Shown here one piece after another: positions 46,101 through 58,700 of a stretch of DNA of 64,000 bases. The position numbers and the translations under genes were made by a program. Positions within the stretch are counted from its first letter, which is position 1, and each line of letters opens with the position of its first letter. The stretch is taken from the NCBI GenBank assembly GCA_949130495.1, contig OX422208.1:641412023-641476022 (forward strand), read 5' to 3'. The stretch is from Sambucus nigra. Its lineage: Eukaryota > Streptophyta > Magnoliopsida > Dipsacales > Adoxaceae. Below the pieces are notes generated by a model, which saw nothing but the letters and a program-made list of their open reading frames with translations, ran no database searches and was not told the origin of the DNA.

Positions 46101-46698
46101 AAAAGAGGTGATGTCTCTTTTCAGACTTGAACACCTAGCCAAAAGGTCATAGTTTTCATCCAAAAGAGTTTAAGAAATTTCGCACTAAAGGCTTTGATTT
46201 CATTTCATATCCATATGAGGAAAAGCTTTTGATGCAAAACAGTGGATTATCAATTTCTGCATTGACCACCTGTATCACTAGCAAAAGTGATAAAAATAAA
46301 AGAATACGGTGCTAACCTATAATGGGATAATTCAACAAATCCTAGAACTTGATTACTTGGATTTTACAAAAATCGTATTCTATTGTGATTGGGTAAAGGT
46401 GGAGGATACAACGAATGCTTGCAAAGTTGATCTCGACTCCCAACTTATTATGGTAGATTTATCAAAGCTGAAGACTAAAGATTGCATAGCCGACGAGCCT
46501 TTTATTTGTGCCTTTCAGAACTTAAAGAAGGTATTCTACTCAAAGTGCATAAACGATGCCAATTGGTCTATTGTTGTGCATGCACCGAAGGGTATGACTA
46601 CTGAAGTACACGCATTAAAGGCTCCAAAATAGTTCCAGTTAGCTCTTGATGACAACCCTAATTTGAAGAATCTTTTAGTCAATTTAGAGGAAGATTGA
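43193..46698 (+). pseudogene. CACTA 2 TNP2-like transposase
   Basis: Starts at ATG 43193 (MDFPQYKESMGETNRIS), parallel to the start of the CACTA 1 copy. The best preserved part is an open frame of 275 codons (44144-44971) with SIDGFYPFGNLSTSQSYWP, SKASSDDIDIFLAPLIEELK, IHDVPAYGTFSDCNDHGYYG and CSICMEEMES (Transposase_21). A DUF4218-type part (45348-45683; YFPPLYFDIRIHLLVQLCDE, YRWMYPFECLMKTFKDYVKN) and a DUF4216-type part (46309-46632; YNGIIQQILELDY, VDLSKLKTKD) follow. GT-AG introns at about 45855-45931 and near 46010-46110 are in the same places as in CACTA 1. Stops (43280, 43808, 44970, 45681) and shifts near 43320 and 45090 disable it. Confidence 0.85.
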
Positions 46699-47215
46699 GT
46701 ATCAAAATATTATTTTATCCCCATCAATCTTATTTGTATCTTATTATGATATTGACATTTTATTAGCACTTTACTTTAATGTATGAATGTCACTTTTAAG
46801 TGTAATGACCTGTTATTTGTCCAAATGGTAGGTGATTTATCGGTTCTTTTGTTTAGAATATATATGTTTTCATTTATTTATTTTACTATTACACTTGGCT
46901 TACTATTACTATTACACTATTGAACTATTGCAAATGGTAGGTGATTTATTTATTTTACTATTACACTTGGATTACTAATTTCCACTGATGTTAGTAGTGA
47001 AGAAGCCAAGCAGGTGTTTCTGCATATTACAAGGAAACTCACTCCTAAAGGTAAGAGCTTTATATTTTCCGGTGAGGGTTAACATATTTTGTAACTTTGA
47101 AGTCATATACAGCTGTAGATTAAGCACTAAGTCAGCGATTTGCAACAATAAGCCAAGACAAGTAGGTAACTTTGAATATCTTAAATGTTTCTTTTAATAT
47201 CTTAAATGCTTCTAT
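46699..47215. other. Non-coding junction between CACTA 2 and the satellite
   Basis: AT-rich DNA without recognisable genes. A GGTAGGTGATTTAT phrase is repeated at about 46829 and 46935 within a duplicated stretch. The satellite begins gradually at about 47.2 kb with a degraded first monomer. Confidence 0.5.
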
Positions 47216-47735
47216 CGTTTTGCTTTAGAGTGTGAAAACCTGAAACAACTCCCAAACGACCCCGTGAGAGGCACCAACACCTCGTACGGGACCAATGTAA
47301 CTCGTAGGAACTGACCACATGGTCATGGAACTCCCGATTTGAGAATACGACGATAATTTGAAAATATGTAGACTTAGGCTTAAAACATAGCGTCAGAGTG
47401 AGAAAACCTGAAACAGACCAGTGAGAGGCAAGACAACTCACACGGGACCAATAAAACACGTAGGAATAGATTGCGTTATCACGGGACTCTCGGTTTGAGA
47501 ATACATTAATAATTTTAAAATAGCTTAACTTAAGCTTAAAAAATGGCATTAGAGGGCGAAAACCCGAAACAACCCTCGAACGGCCACGTGAGTGGCACCA
47601 ACACCTCGCACGAGACCAATTTCCTGACCGCATGATCACGGGACTGCCTCTTTAAGAATACGACGATAATTTGCATATTTCTAGACTTAAACTTAAAAAT
47701 ATGGCGTTAGGAGGAAAAAACCCGACACATCGTCC
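47216..47735 (+). repeat. 169-bp satellite array, left segment (about 3 units)
   Basis: Three monomers with landmarks at about 47228, 47400 and 47567 (GAAAAC-CGAAACA), each with AACACCTCG-ACGGGACCAAT, TCACGGGACTC and TTGAGAATACGACGATAATTT. The last monomer breaks off after AAACCCGACACATCG at about 47735, where non-satellite DNA begins. Confidence 0.9.
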
Positions 47736-48271
47736 GTTAGGATCGTCTTCGTTTACTACACCAGCAATAAGATCATCTCGTTGAGTATGAAATGAATAGT
47801 AGCAACCAACGGTGTGAAAGTGTCCGTTAACTAATAGGTATAGGTAGTTGTAATATGTTATAGCTAGCAGCTCCGGAGCTGTAGAAAAAGGCTTATTTCT
47901 TATTAAATAAAGTGATTGACCTGTCTTACTTGGGCGGATGGGTAGAAAGAGGTGACTTATGACACCTATGTTAAGGGAGAAACTCTCCTATGTAGATGTT
48001 GCTAGTAATTTAATTGGCACGTTTTAGACATCAAAACAAGAAATATCATGATTGATGATTGGTCTTTCTCTCGATAAAAGGTAATGCATAGACTGTGTAA
48101 CTAGTCAAGTATGAAAAATGAAATTGTTATAAAGTGGCTCTGAACGATTCCGATTGTGTTGACCGTAGAAGGAATAATAAAGTCAAGAAAGAAGACTAAG
48201 CTAGTCCACTGGTGTATGCTTTTGTCAATCCCTTGATCTATCATGAATTTCTAATGAGATCCGTAAGAGCC

Positions 48272-48345
48272 GCAATAACTATTATATAACAGTTTATATA
48301 AGCTTTTATATAAATTGTTATATAACAGTTATATAAACAAAATAT
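48272..48345. repeat. AT palindrome cluster, left
   Basis: Consecutive palindromes of the type GTTATATAAC and TTTATATAA (for example TATATAACAGTTTATATA) can fold back on themselves. Related units are found at 48908-49076, on the other side of the LINE fragment. Confidence 0.8.
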
Positions 48346-48905
48346 TTTTTCTAATTTCTTTTGGGGATCCTCTTTTGATGATAATTTCAAGTACCATTGG
48401 CTTAGTTGGAAAGAACTTTTACTTTCATTCAATAAATGGGGTCTGAACATTAGAATCTTAAATGGTGTCGTTAAAGCAACTAGTTTGAAGATGTGTAAGT
48501 CTTTGCTATCCTAAAAAAGTATCTAGCTTTTTTATGCATCAAAAATATAAAAATTCTCTTTTTCCAGGCTCTTATGGCTCCCATGTGATCAAAAGAATGA
48601 GATCTATAGCTGACTTAATTGATGACATTATTATATCAGAGGGGGACTCTCAAGTATGGACCCTTACAATAGATGGCCTATTCTCTTTTAAGTCTGTGGC
48701 TTATGAATTTTGCAAATCTCATAGACCTACTTCCTTAATTTGGAAATACCTATGGTCTAGCTCTCAGCCTTTAAAATTGTATAATTTCTCCTAAAAGATT
48801 TTGCATAATGCTATTCTTCTATAGTCTAAAATAAGGAAATTGAATATTCAATTGGCCTCTAGATGTAGATGTTGTTATGAGAATGAGAAATATCTCTCTC
48901 ACACT
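48346..48905 (+). pseudogene. LINE ORF2 C-terminal fragment (zf-RVT)
   Basis: Frames read YHWLSWKELLLSFNKWGLNI (family xxLxWxxVCxPKxxGGLGIR), then MHQKYKNSLFPGSYGSHVIK and DDIIISEGDSQVWTLTIDGL followed by FSFKSVAYEF (family D...W....G.FSVKSAY), IWKYLWSSSQPLKLYNFS (family IWK....P.K...F.W) and RCRCCYENEKYLSHTF (family CxxC....E...HLF), i.e. the reverse-transcriptase zinc-binding region. Stops lie at about 48513, 48792 and 48823. It is distinct from the LINE at 7.1-10.8 kb. It is bounded on both sides by AT palindrome clusters. Confidence 0.75.
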
Positions 48906-48907
48906 TT

Positions 48908-49076
48908 CTAAACTATTATATAATAGTTATATAAACTTGTATATAACAGTTTAGATAACTGTTATATAATAGTTAATATAGCTACTATGTTATATTAACT
49001 GTTAAATAACAGTTATATAAACTATTATATAACAATTATCTAAACTGTTATATACCAGTTTATATAACTGTTATGC
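48908..49076. repeat. AT palindrome cluster, right
   Basis: About ten overlapping units such as AACTATTATATAATAGTT, AACTGTTATATAACAGTT and AACTGTTAAATAACAGTT, each a near-perfect palindrome of 16-20 bp, joined by ATATAA spacers. Confidence 0.85.
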
Positions 49077-49714
49077 AACTTCTAATCCTTTAGAACTTGA
49101 GTAGATGGTAATGTTACAAATGTTGCAACCATTTTCTAAATCAGATTATCTCACTCTTGTTGGATACCTGAGTTTCTCATTTTCGCACACTATTAAGTAT
49201 ATGTTCAATCTAAAGTTCTATTTCTACCGTCCTTTTACAAGATAATATGCAACTAAGACAATTATTTTAATTTTTCAGGTATGGAAGGGAATATGACATC
49301 AATGCCACTCGGAACATTAATGTTGATTTGTTTTGTGTTTAAGAATTCCATCGATAGACCCACCATTTTAGATGTTCCTACTATATTTTGTAATGAAGGC
49401 ACAACACTAGTTTCACCCCAAATACCTGCTTTTATAGTTGCGAAAACGGCCTCAACTGCAGTGATGGACGTCCGATGATGTTTAATTCAAACCTGATATT
49501 ATTCTATGCACCATAATTGTCTCCCATCTTTCTTTTAGTAATCCTGAGTAAGCATCATTGCTTTCACCATCTTCCTAGCTGATTGAAATTATCCCAAAAT
49601 GTTTGCAATCTAAAAATGATTTCTTCCATAATTAGTATTGTTATTATTGTAATTATCACCACTAAGTACAAGCAACCACCATTATGTATTGGGACCGGAC
49701 CTTTATGGTTTTAT

Positions 49715-52700
49715 AAATGAAAATATGATGATAATTTGAAAATATGTATACTTAGGCAAAAAAAATAAGGCGTCAGAGGGTAAAAACCCAAACCAGCCCC
49801 CGTACGGCCCCGCGAGAGGTACCAACACCTCGTACGGGACCAATAAAACTCGTACGAACTGACTGCGCAATCTCGGGACCCCACGTATGAGAATACAATG
49901 ACAATTTAAAAATATATCGATTTAGTCTTAAAAAATGGCATTAGAAGGCGGAACCCTACCCCCCGAACGATCCCGTGAGATGCACTAACACCTCGCACGG
50001 GACCAATGTAACTCGTAGGAACTGACCGCATGATCACGGGACCCCCGGTTTGACAATATGAGGATAATTTGCATATTTTTAGACTCAGGCACAAAAACGT
50101 AGCGTTAGTGAATGAAAACCCAAAACAGTCCCCGAACAGCCCCGTAAGTGGCACCAATACCTCGCACGGGACCCATGTAACTCGTAGGAACTGACCGCGC
50201 ATTCACAAAACTCCCAGTTTGAGAATACGATGCTAATTTACATATTTTTAGACTTAGGCATAAAAATATGGCGTTGGTGGGTGAAAATCCAAAATAGCCC
50301 CCGAACGGCCCCGTGAGTGGCACCGACACCTCGCACGGGACCAATGTAACTCGTAGGAACTTACCGCGTCATCATGGGACTCCTAGTTTGGGAATAAGAC
50401 TATAATTTGCATATTTCTAGACTTAGGCATAAAAACATGGCGTTAGTGGGTGAAAACCCAAAACAGCCCCCGAACGGCCCCCTGAGTGGCACCGCAACCT
50501 CGCACGGGACCAATGTAACTCGTAGGAACTAATCGTGCAATCACGGGACTCTCGATTTGAGTATACGATGATAATTTGTATATTTCTAAACTTAGGCTTA
50601 AAAATATAGCGTTAGTGGGTGAAAATATGAAACAGCCCCAAAACGGCACACCTCGTACAGGACCAATGTAACTCGTAGGAACTGACTGCACGATCACGAG
50701 ACTCTCGATTTGAGAATACGATGATAAGTTTTTATTTCAAGACTTAAGCATAAAAACATGACTTTATTGGATGAAAACCCGAAAAATCCCCCGAACGGCT
50801 CCGTGAGTGGCACCCACACCTCACACGGGACCAATGTAACTCGTAGGAACTGATCGTGCAATCATAGGACTCTCGGTTTGACAATACAATGACAATTTTC
50901 ATATTTCTAAACTTAGTCTTAAAAACATGGTGTTAGTGGGTGCAAACTCGAACGGCCCCGTGAGTGGTACCCACACGTCGCATGGGACAATGTAACTCAT
51001 AGAATCTGACCGCGCGATCCCCGGACTCTCGATTTGAGAATACGATGATAATTTGAGTATTTCTAAACTTAGGCATAAAAACATGACATTAATGGGTGAA
51101 AGCCCGAAATAGTCCCCGAACGGCCCCGTGAGTGACACTCTCACCTCGCACGGGACCAATGTAACTCATCTGAACTGGCGGCGTGATCAAGGGACTCTCG
51201 ATTTGAGAATACGATGATAATTTGAATATTTCTAGACATAGGCATAAAAACATGGCGTTAGTGGGTGAAATCCCACATATAGCCTCCGAATGTCCCGTGA
51301 GGGGCACCGACACCTCGCACGGGACCAATGTAACTCGTAGGAACTTACCGCGTGATCACGATACTCCTGATTTGAGAATATGACTATTATTTGTATATTT
51401 CTAGACTTAGGGTTAAAAACATGGTGTTAGTGGGTGAAAACCCGAAACAACCACCGTATGGCCCCGTGAGTGGCACCGACACCTCACACGGGACCAATGT
51501 AACTCGTAGGAACCGACCACGCGATCACAGGACTCCTAATTTAAGAATATGATGATAATTTGCATATTTCTAAACTTAGGTTTAAAAATATGGCGTTAGT
51601 GGGAGAAAACCTGAAACAACCCCCGAACGGCCCCGTGAGTTGCCTCCACACCTCGCATAGGACCAATGTAACTCGTAGGAACTGACTGCACGATCACGGG
51701 ACTCATGGTTTGAGAATACGACGATAATTTGCACATTTTTAGACTTAGAAAAAAAACATGGCATTAGTGGGTGAAAACCCGAAACAGCCCCCGAACGGCC
51801 CCGTGAGTGGCACTCACACCTCGTACAGGACCAATGTAACTCGTAGGAACTAACGGCACGATCACGGGACTCTCGATTTTAGAATACGATGATAAGTTTC
51901 TTATTTCAAGACTTAGGCTTAAAAACATGGCTTTATTGGGTGAAAACCCGAAACAACCCCCGAACGACTCCGTGAGTGGCACCCACACCTCGTACGGGAG
52001 CAATGTAACTCGTAGGAACTGACCTTACGATCACGAGACTCCTGATTTGAGAATACGATGATAATTTGAATATTTCTAAACTAAGAATTAAGAACATGGT
52101 GTTAGTGGGTGAAAACCCGAAACAACCCCCGAATGGCCCCATGAGTGGCACCCGCACGTCGCACGGGACAATGTAACTCGTAGAATCTGACCGCGCGATC
52201 ACAGGGCACCAAGTTTGAAAATATGATGATAATTTGAATATTTCTAAACTTAGGAATAAAAACATGATGTTTGTGGGTGAAAGCCCGAAACAGCCTCCGA
52301 ACGGCCCCGTGAGTGGCACTCTCACCCCGCACAGGACCAATGTAACTCATATGGACTGGCGGTGCGATCAAGGGACTCCAGATTTGAGAATACAATGATA
52401 ATTTGAATATTTTTAGACATAGGCATAAAAACATGACGTTAGTGGGTGAAAACCCAAAATAGCCCCCGAACGGCCCGTGAGGGGCACCGACACCTCGCAC
52501 GGGACCAATGTAACTCGTAGGAACTTACCGCGTGATCACGGGACTCCCGATTTGAGAATATGATGATAATTTGCATACTTCTAAACTTAGTCTTAAAAAC
52601 TTGGTGTTAGTGGGAGAAAACCCGAAATAGCCCCCGAACGGCCCGTGAGGGGCACCGACACCTCGCACGGGACCAATGTAACTCGTAGGAACTTACCGCG

Positions 52701-55700
52701 TGATCACGGGACTACCGATTTTAGAATACGACTATAATTTGTATATTTCTAGACTGAGGCTTAAAAACATGGCATTAGTGGGTGAAGACCTGTAACAACC
52801 CCCGAATGGCCCCGTGAGTGGCGCCGAAACCTCGCACGGGACCAATGTAACTCGTAGGAACTGACCGCGCGATCACAGGACTCCCGATTTGAGAATATTA
52901 TGATAATTTGCATACTTCTAAACTTAGGCTTAAAAACTTGGCGTTAGTGGGAGAAAACCCGAAATAGCCCCCCGAATGGCCCGTGAGTGGCATCCACACC
53001 TCGCATAGGACCAATGTAACTAGTAGGAACTGACCGCACGATCACGGGACTCCTGGTTTGAGAATACAACAATAATTTGTATATTTCAAAACTTAGGCAT
53101 AAAAAAATAGCGTTAGTGGGAGAAAACCCACAATAGCCCCCAAACGGCCTCGTTAGTGACACCGACGCCTCGCACGGGACCAATGTTACTATTATGAACT
53201 GACCGCACGATCAATGGACTCCCGATTTGAGAATACGAAGATAATTTGCATATTTCTAAACGTAGGCATAAAAACAAGGCATTAGTGGGAGAAAACCCGA
53301 AACAGCCCCCAAACGGTCCCGTGAGTGGCACCCACACCTTGGATAGGACCAATGTAACTCGTACGAAATGATGATGCAATCACGGGACTCCTGGATTGAG
53401 AATACGACGATAATATTCATATTTTAAGACTTAGGCATAAAAACATGGTGTTAGTGGGTGAAAATCCAAAACAGCCCCCGAACAGTCCCGTGAGTGGCAC
53501 CCACACCTCGCACGTGACCAATGAAACTCGTAGGAACTAATCGCGTGATCATGGGACTCCAAGTTTGAGAATACAATGATAATTTGCATATTTCTAAAAT
53601 TAGGCTTAAAAACATGGCGTTAGTGGGTGAAAACTCGAAATAGCCCCTGAACAGTCCCGTGAGTGGCACCCACACGTCGCACGGGATCAATGTAACTCGT
53701 AGGATTGGACCGCGCAATCACGTGACTTTCAATTTGACAATAGGACGATAATTTTTATATTTCTAGACTTAGGCATAACAACATGGCGTTAGTGGGTGAA
53801 AATGCGAAACAACCCCCGAACGACCCCGTGAGTGGCACCCACACCTCGCACAGGACCAATGTAACTCGTAAGAACTGACCACACGATCACGGGAATCCTG
53901 ATTTGAGAATATGATGATAATTTGCATATCTTTATACTTAGGCATAAAAATATGGCGTTAGTCGGTGAAAACCCAAAATAGCCCCCGAACGGCTCCGTGT
54001 GTGGAACCGACAGCTCGCACGAGACCAATGTAACTTGTAGGGACTTACTGCGCGATCACGTGACTCCCAATTTCAGAATACGATTATAATTTGAATATTT
54101 CTAGACTTAGGCTTAAAAACATGGCGTTACTGGGTGAAAATCTGAAACAACCCCCGAACGACCCCGTGAGCGGCACCGACACCTCACACGGGACCAATGT
54201 AACTCGTAAAAACTTACCGCGCAATCACAAGACTCCTGGTTTGAGAATACGATGATAATTTGCATATTTCTAGACTTAGGCATAAAAGCATGGCAATAGT
54301 TGGTGAAAACCCGAAATAGACCCGGAGCGTTCCCGTGAGTGGCACTCGCACCTCGTACGCGACCAATGTGACTCGTAGGAACTGAACGTGCAATCACGGG
54401 ACTCACAGTTTGAGAATACGACTATAATTTGCATATTTCTATACTTAAGCTTAAAAATCTGTCATTAGTGGGTGAAAACCCAAAACACCGTCGAACGGCT
54501 CCTTGAGTGGCACCGACACCTCGCATGGGTCCCATGTAAGTCGTAGGAACTTACCACACAATCACGGGACTCCCGGTTTGAGAATACGACTCTAATTTGC
54601 ATATTTCAAGACTTAGGTTTAAAAACATGGCGTTAGTGGGTGAAAACTTGAAACAACCCCAGAACGGATCCGTGAGTAGCACCAACACCTCACACGGGAT
54701 CAATGTAACTCGTAGGAAGTTATCGAGCGATCACGGGACTCTCGGTTTGAGAATACGATGATAATTTGCACATATATAGAGTTAGAAAAAAACATGGCAT
54801 TAGTGGGTGAAATCCCGAAACAGGCCCGTGAGTGGAACCCACACCTCGCACTGGACCAATGTAACTCGTAGGAACTGACCGCGTGATCACGGGACTCTCG
54901 GTTTGAGAATACGATGACACTTTGCTTTCTTCTAAACTTAGGCTAAAAAACATGGCCTTATTACGTGAAAACCCGAAACAACCCCGTAAGTGGCACCCAC
55001 ACCTCGCACTCGAGCAATGTACCTCGTAGGAACTAACCGTGCGATCACAGGACTCTCAGTTTCAGAATACGACAATAATTTTCATATTTCTAGACTTAGG
55101 CATAAAGCATGGCGTGAGTGGGTGAAAACCGAAAACAGCCCCCAAACGACCTCATGAGTGACACCAACACCTCGCACGGGACAAATCTAACTAGTAGGAA
55201 CTCACCACGCGATCACGTGACTCTCGATTTGAGAATACGACTATAATTTGACTATTTCTAGACTTAGGCTTAAAAACCTGGCGTTAGTGAGTGAAAAATT
55301 GAAATTCCCCCGAACGGCTCCTTGAGTGGAAGTGACACGTCGCACGGGACCAATGTTACTCGTAGGAACTTACCACGCGATCACGGGACTCCCGATTTGA
55401 GAATAGGACTATAATTTTCATATTTCTAGACTTAGGTTTAAAAACATGGCGTTATTGGGTGAAAACCCAAAACAACCGCCGAACGTCCCTGTAAGTGGCA
55501 CCAACACCTCGTACGGGACCAATGTAACTCGTAGGAACTTACCATGCGATCACGGGACTTCCGATTTGAGAATACGATGATAATTTCCATATTTCTATAC
55601 TTAGGCATAAAAACATTGCGTTAGTGGGTGAAAACCCAAAATAGCCCCCGAACGGCCCCGTGAGTGGCACCCACACCTCGCATAGGACCAATGTAACTCG

Positions 55701-58700
55701 TGGGAACTGATCACACAATCCCGGGACTCCAAGTTTTAGAATACGACGATAATTTGCATATTTAAAGACTTAAGCTTAAATATCTGGCATTAGTGGGTGA
55801 AAACCCGAAACACCACCCGAACGGCCCCTTGAGTGGTGCCCACACCTCGCAAGGGACCCATGTAAGCCGTAGGAACTTACCACACAATCACGGGACTCCC
55901 GGTTTGAGAATACGACTCTAATTTGTATATTTCTGGACTTTGGTTTAAAAATATGGCATTAGTGGGTGAAAACTAGAAACAACCCCCGAACGGCCCCGTA
56001 AATGGCACCAACACCTCGCACGGGATCAATGTAACTCGCAGGAACTTATCGCGCGATCACGGGACTCTCGGTTTGAGAATAAGACGATAATTTGCACATA
56101 TCTAGAGTTAGGAAAAAAACATGGCATTAGTGGGTGAAATCCTGAAACAGCCCCCGAACAGACCCATGAGTGGCACCCACACCTCGCACTGGACCAATGT
56201 AACTCGTAGGAACTGACCGCGCGATCACGGGACTCTCGGTTTGAGAATACGATGATAATTTGCTTATTTATAAACTTAGGCTAAAAAACATGGCCTAGGT
56301 ACGTGAAAACTCGAAACAGCCCCCAAACGGCCCCGTAAGTGGCACCCACACATTGCACTGGACCAATGTACCTCGTAGGAACTGACCGTGCGATCACGGG
56401 ACTCTCAGTTTGATAATACGACAATAATTTTCATATTTCTAGACTTAGGCATAAAAGCATGGCGTCAGTGGGTGAAAACTGGAAACAGCCCCCAAATGAC
56501 CTCGTGAGTGACACCAACACCTCTCACGGGACAATGTAACTCGTAGGAACTCACCACGTGATCATGGGAGTCTCAGTTTGAGAATACGACTACAATTTGA
56601 CTATTTCTAGACTTAGGCTTAAAAACCTGGCGTTAGTGGGTGAAAAATTGAAATACCCCCCGAACGGCACTTTGAGTGGCAGCGACACCTCGCACGGGAC
56701 CAATGTAACTCGTAGGAACTTACCACGCAATCACGGGACTCCCAATTTGAGAATACGAATATAATTTTCTTGTTTCTAGACTTAGGTTTAAAAACATGGC
56801 GTTATTGGGTGAATACCCAAAACAATCGTCGAACGTCCCTGTGATTGGCACCAACACCCCGTACGGGACCAATGTAACTCGTAGGAAATTACCGCGCGAT
56901 CATGGGACTCTCGATTTGAGAATACGAGGATCATTTTTACATTTCTAAACTTCGAAAAAAAAACATGGCATTAGTGGGCAAAAATCCAAAACAGTCTCCG
57001 AACGGCCCCGTGAGTGGCACCCACACCTCGCACTGGACCAATGTACCTCGTAGGAACTGGCCGCGCGATCACGGGACTCTCTATTTCAGAATACGACAAT
57101 AATTTGCATATTTCTAGACTTAGGCAAAAAGGCATGGCATCAGTGGGTGAAAACCCGAAATAGCCCTCGAACGGCCTCGTGAGTGGCACTTACACCTCGC
57201 ACGGGACCAATATAACTCGTAGGAACTTACCACGCGATCACGGGACTCCCTATTTGAGAATACGACTAAAATTTGAATATTTCTAAACTTAGGCTTAGAA
57301 ACCTAACATTAGTGAGTCAAAGCGCGAAACACCCCCGAACAGCCCCTTGAGTGGCAGCGACACCTCGCACGGGACCAATGTAACTCGTAGGAACTTACCG
57401 CGCGATCACGGGACTCCCAGTTTGAGAATATGACTATAATTTGTTTATTTCTAGAATTAGGCTTAAAAACGTGGCGTTAGGGGGTGAAAACCCAAAACAA
57501 TCCCCGAACGGCCCCATGAGTGGCACCAACACCACGCACGGGACCAATGTAACTCGTAGTAACTGACCGCGTGATCACGGGACTCCCAATTTGAGAATAC
57601 AATGATAATTTATATATCTCTATACTTAGGCATAAAAAAATGGCATTAGTGGGAGAAATCCCGAAAGAGCCCTCGAACGGCCCCGTGAGTGGCACCCACA
57701 CCTCTCATAGGACCAATATAACTCGTAGGAACTGACCGCGGATCACGGGACTCCTGGTTTGAGAATATGATGATAATTTGTACATTTCTAGAGTTAGAAA
57801 AAAACATGGTATTAGTGGGTGAAAACTCGAAACAGCCCCTGAACGACCCCGTGAGTGGCACCGACACCTCACGCGGGATCAATATAACTCATAGGAACTT
57901 ACCACGCGATCACGGGAATCCCGATTTGAGAATACGACTATAATTTTCATGTTTCTAGACTTAGGTTTAAAAACATGGCGTTATTGGATGAAAATCCAAA
58001 ACAACCGCCGAACGTCCCTGTAAGTGGCACAACACCTCGTACGGGACCAATGTAACTCGTAGGAACTTACCATGCGATCACGGGACTTCCGATTTGAGAA
58101 TACGATGATAATTTCCATATTTCTATACTTAGGCATAAAAACATTGCGTTAGTGAGTGAAAACCCAAAATAGCCCCCGAACGGCCCCGTGAGTGGCACCC
58201 ACACCTCGCATAGGACCAATGTAACTCGTGGGAACTGATCGCACAATCTCGGGACTCCAAGTTTTAGAATACGACGATAATTTTCATATTTAAAGACTTA
58301 AGCTTAAATATCTGGCATTAGTGGGTGAAAACCCGAAACACCACCCGAACGGCCCCTTGAGTGGTGCCCACACCTCGCAAGGGACCCATGTAAGCCGTAG
58401 GAACTTACCACACAATCAAGGGACTCCCGGTTTGAGAATACGACTCTAATTTGTATATTTCTGGACTTTGGTTTAAAAACATGGCGTTAGTGGGTGAAAA
58501 CTAGAAACAACCCCCGAACGGCCCCGTAAATGGCACCAACACCTCGCACGGGATCAATGTAACTCGCAGGAACATACCGCGCGATCACGGGACTCTCAGT
58601 TTGAGAATACGATGATAATTTGCACATATCTAGAGTTAGGAAAAAACATGGCATTAGTGGGTGAAATCCCGAAACAGCCCCCGAATAGACCCAGAGTGGC

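Larger units (their letters stand above)
39269..46997 (+). mobile_element. CACTA/En-Spm element 2 (right end not found)
   Basis: The left terminus CACTAAACCAAATCC at 39269 is followed by inverted GGTCACG/CGTGACC motifs to about 39740, as in CACTA 1. The interior carries a TNPA-like gene (41462-43039) and a TNP2-like transposase (43193-46698), both plus. Subterminal repeats and a matching terminus are missing on the right: sequence after the transposase is non-coding until the satellite starts at about 47.2 kb. A TTAGTAGTG at 46989-46997 shares only five terminal bases and has no matching TSD (left flank TTT, right AAG), so the given end is a guess. Confidence 0.6.
47736..49714. other. Non-satellite segment interrupting the array
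   Basis: About 2 kb unrelated to the satellite. It holds a LINE zinc-finger/RNase-H-linker fragment flanked by two clusters of AT-rich palindromes, with unassigned DNA on both sides (47736-48270 and 49080-49714). The array resumes in another monomer phase (breaks at about monomer position 40 on the left, resumes at about 125 on the right), so about half a monomer was lost or replaced. No TSD is visible. An open minus-strand stretch (49490-49275) has no assignable family. Confidence 0.7.

Noticed and set aside
46989..46997. TTAGTAGTG as the right terminus of CACTA 2
   Set aside because: It matches only the last five bases, has no subterminal repeats beside it and no 3-bp duplication matching TTT at the left end; retained only as an approximate limit.
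49275..49490. Open minus-strand stretch ending VPSGIDVIFPSIPEKLK, vaguely like a terpene synthase N-terminal region
   Set aside because: Similarity is limited to a few residues, upstream family blocks are not in frame, and no exon structure is visible.
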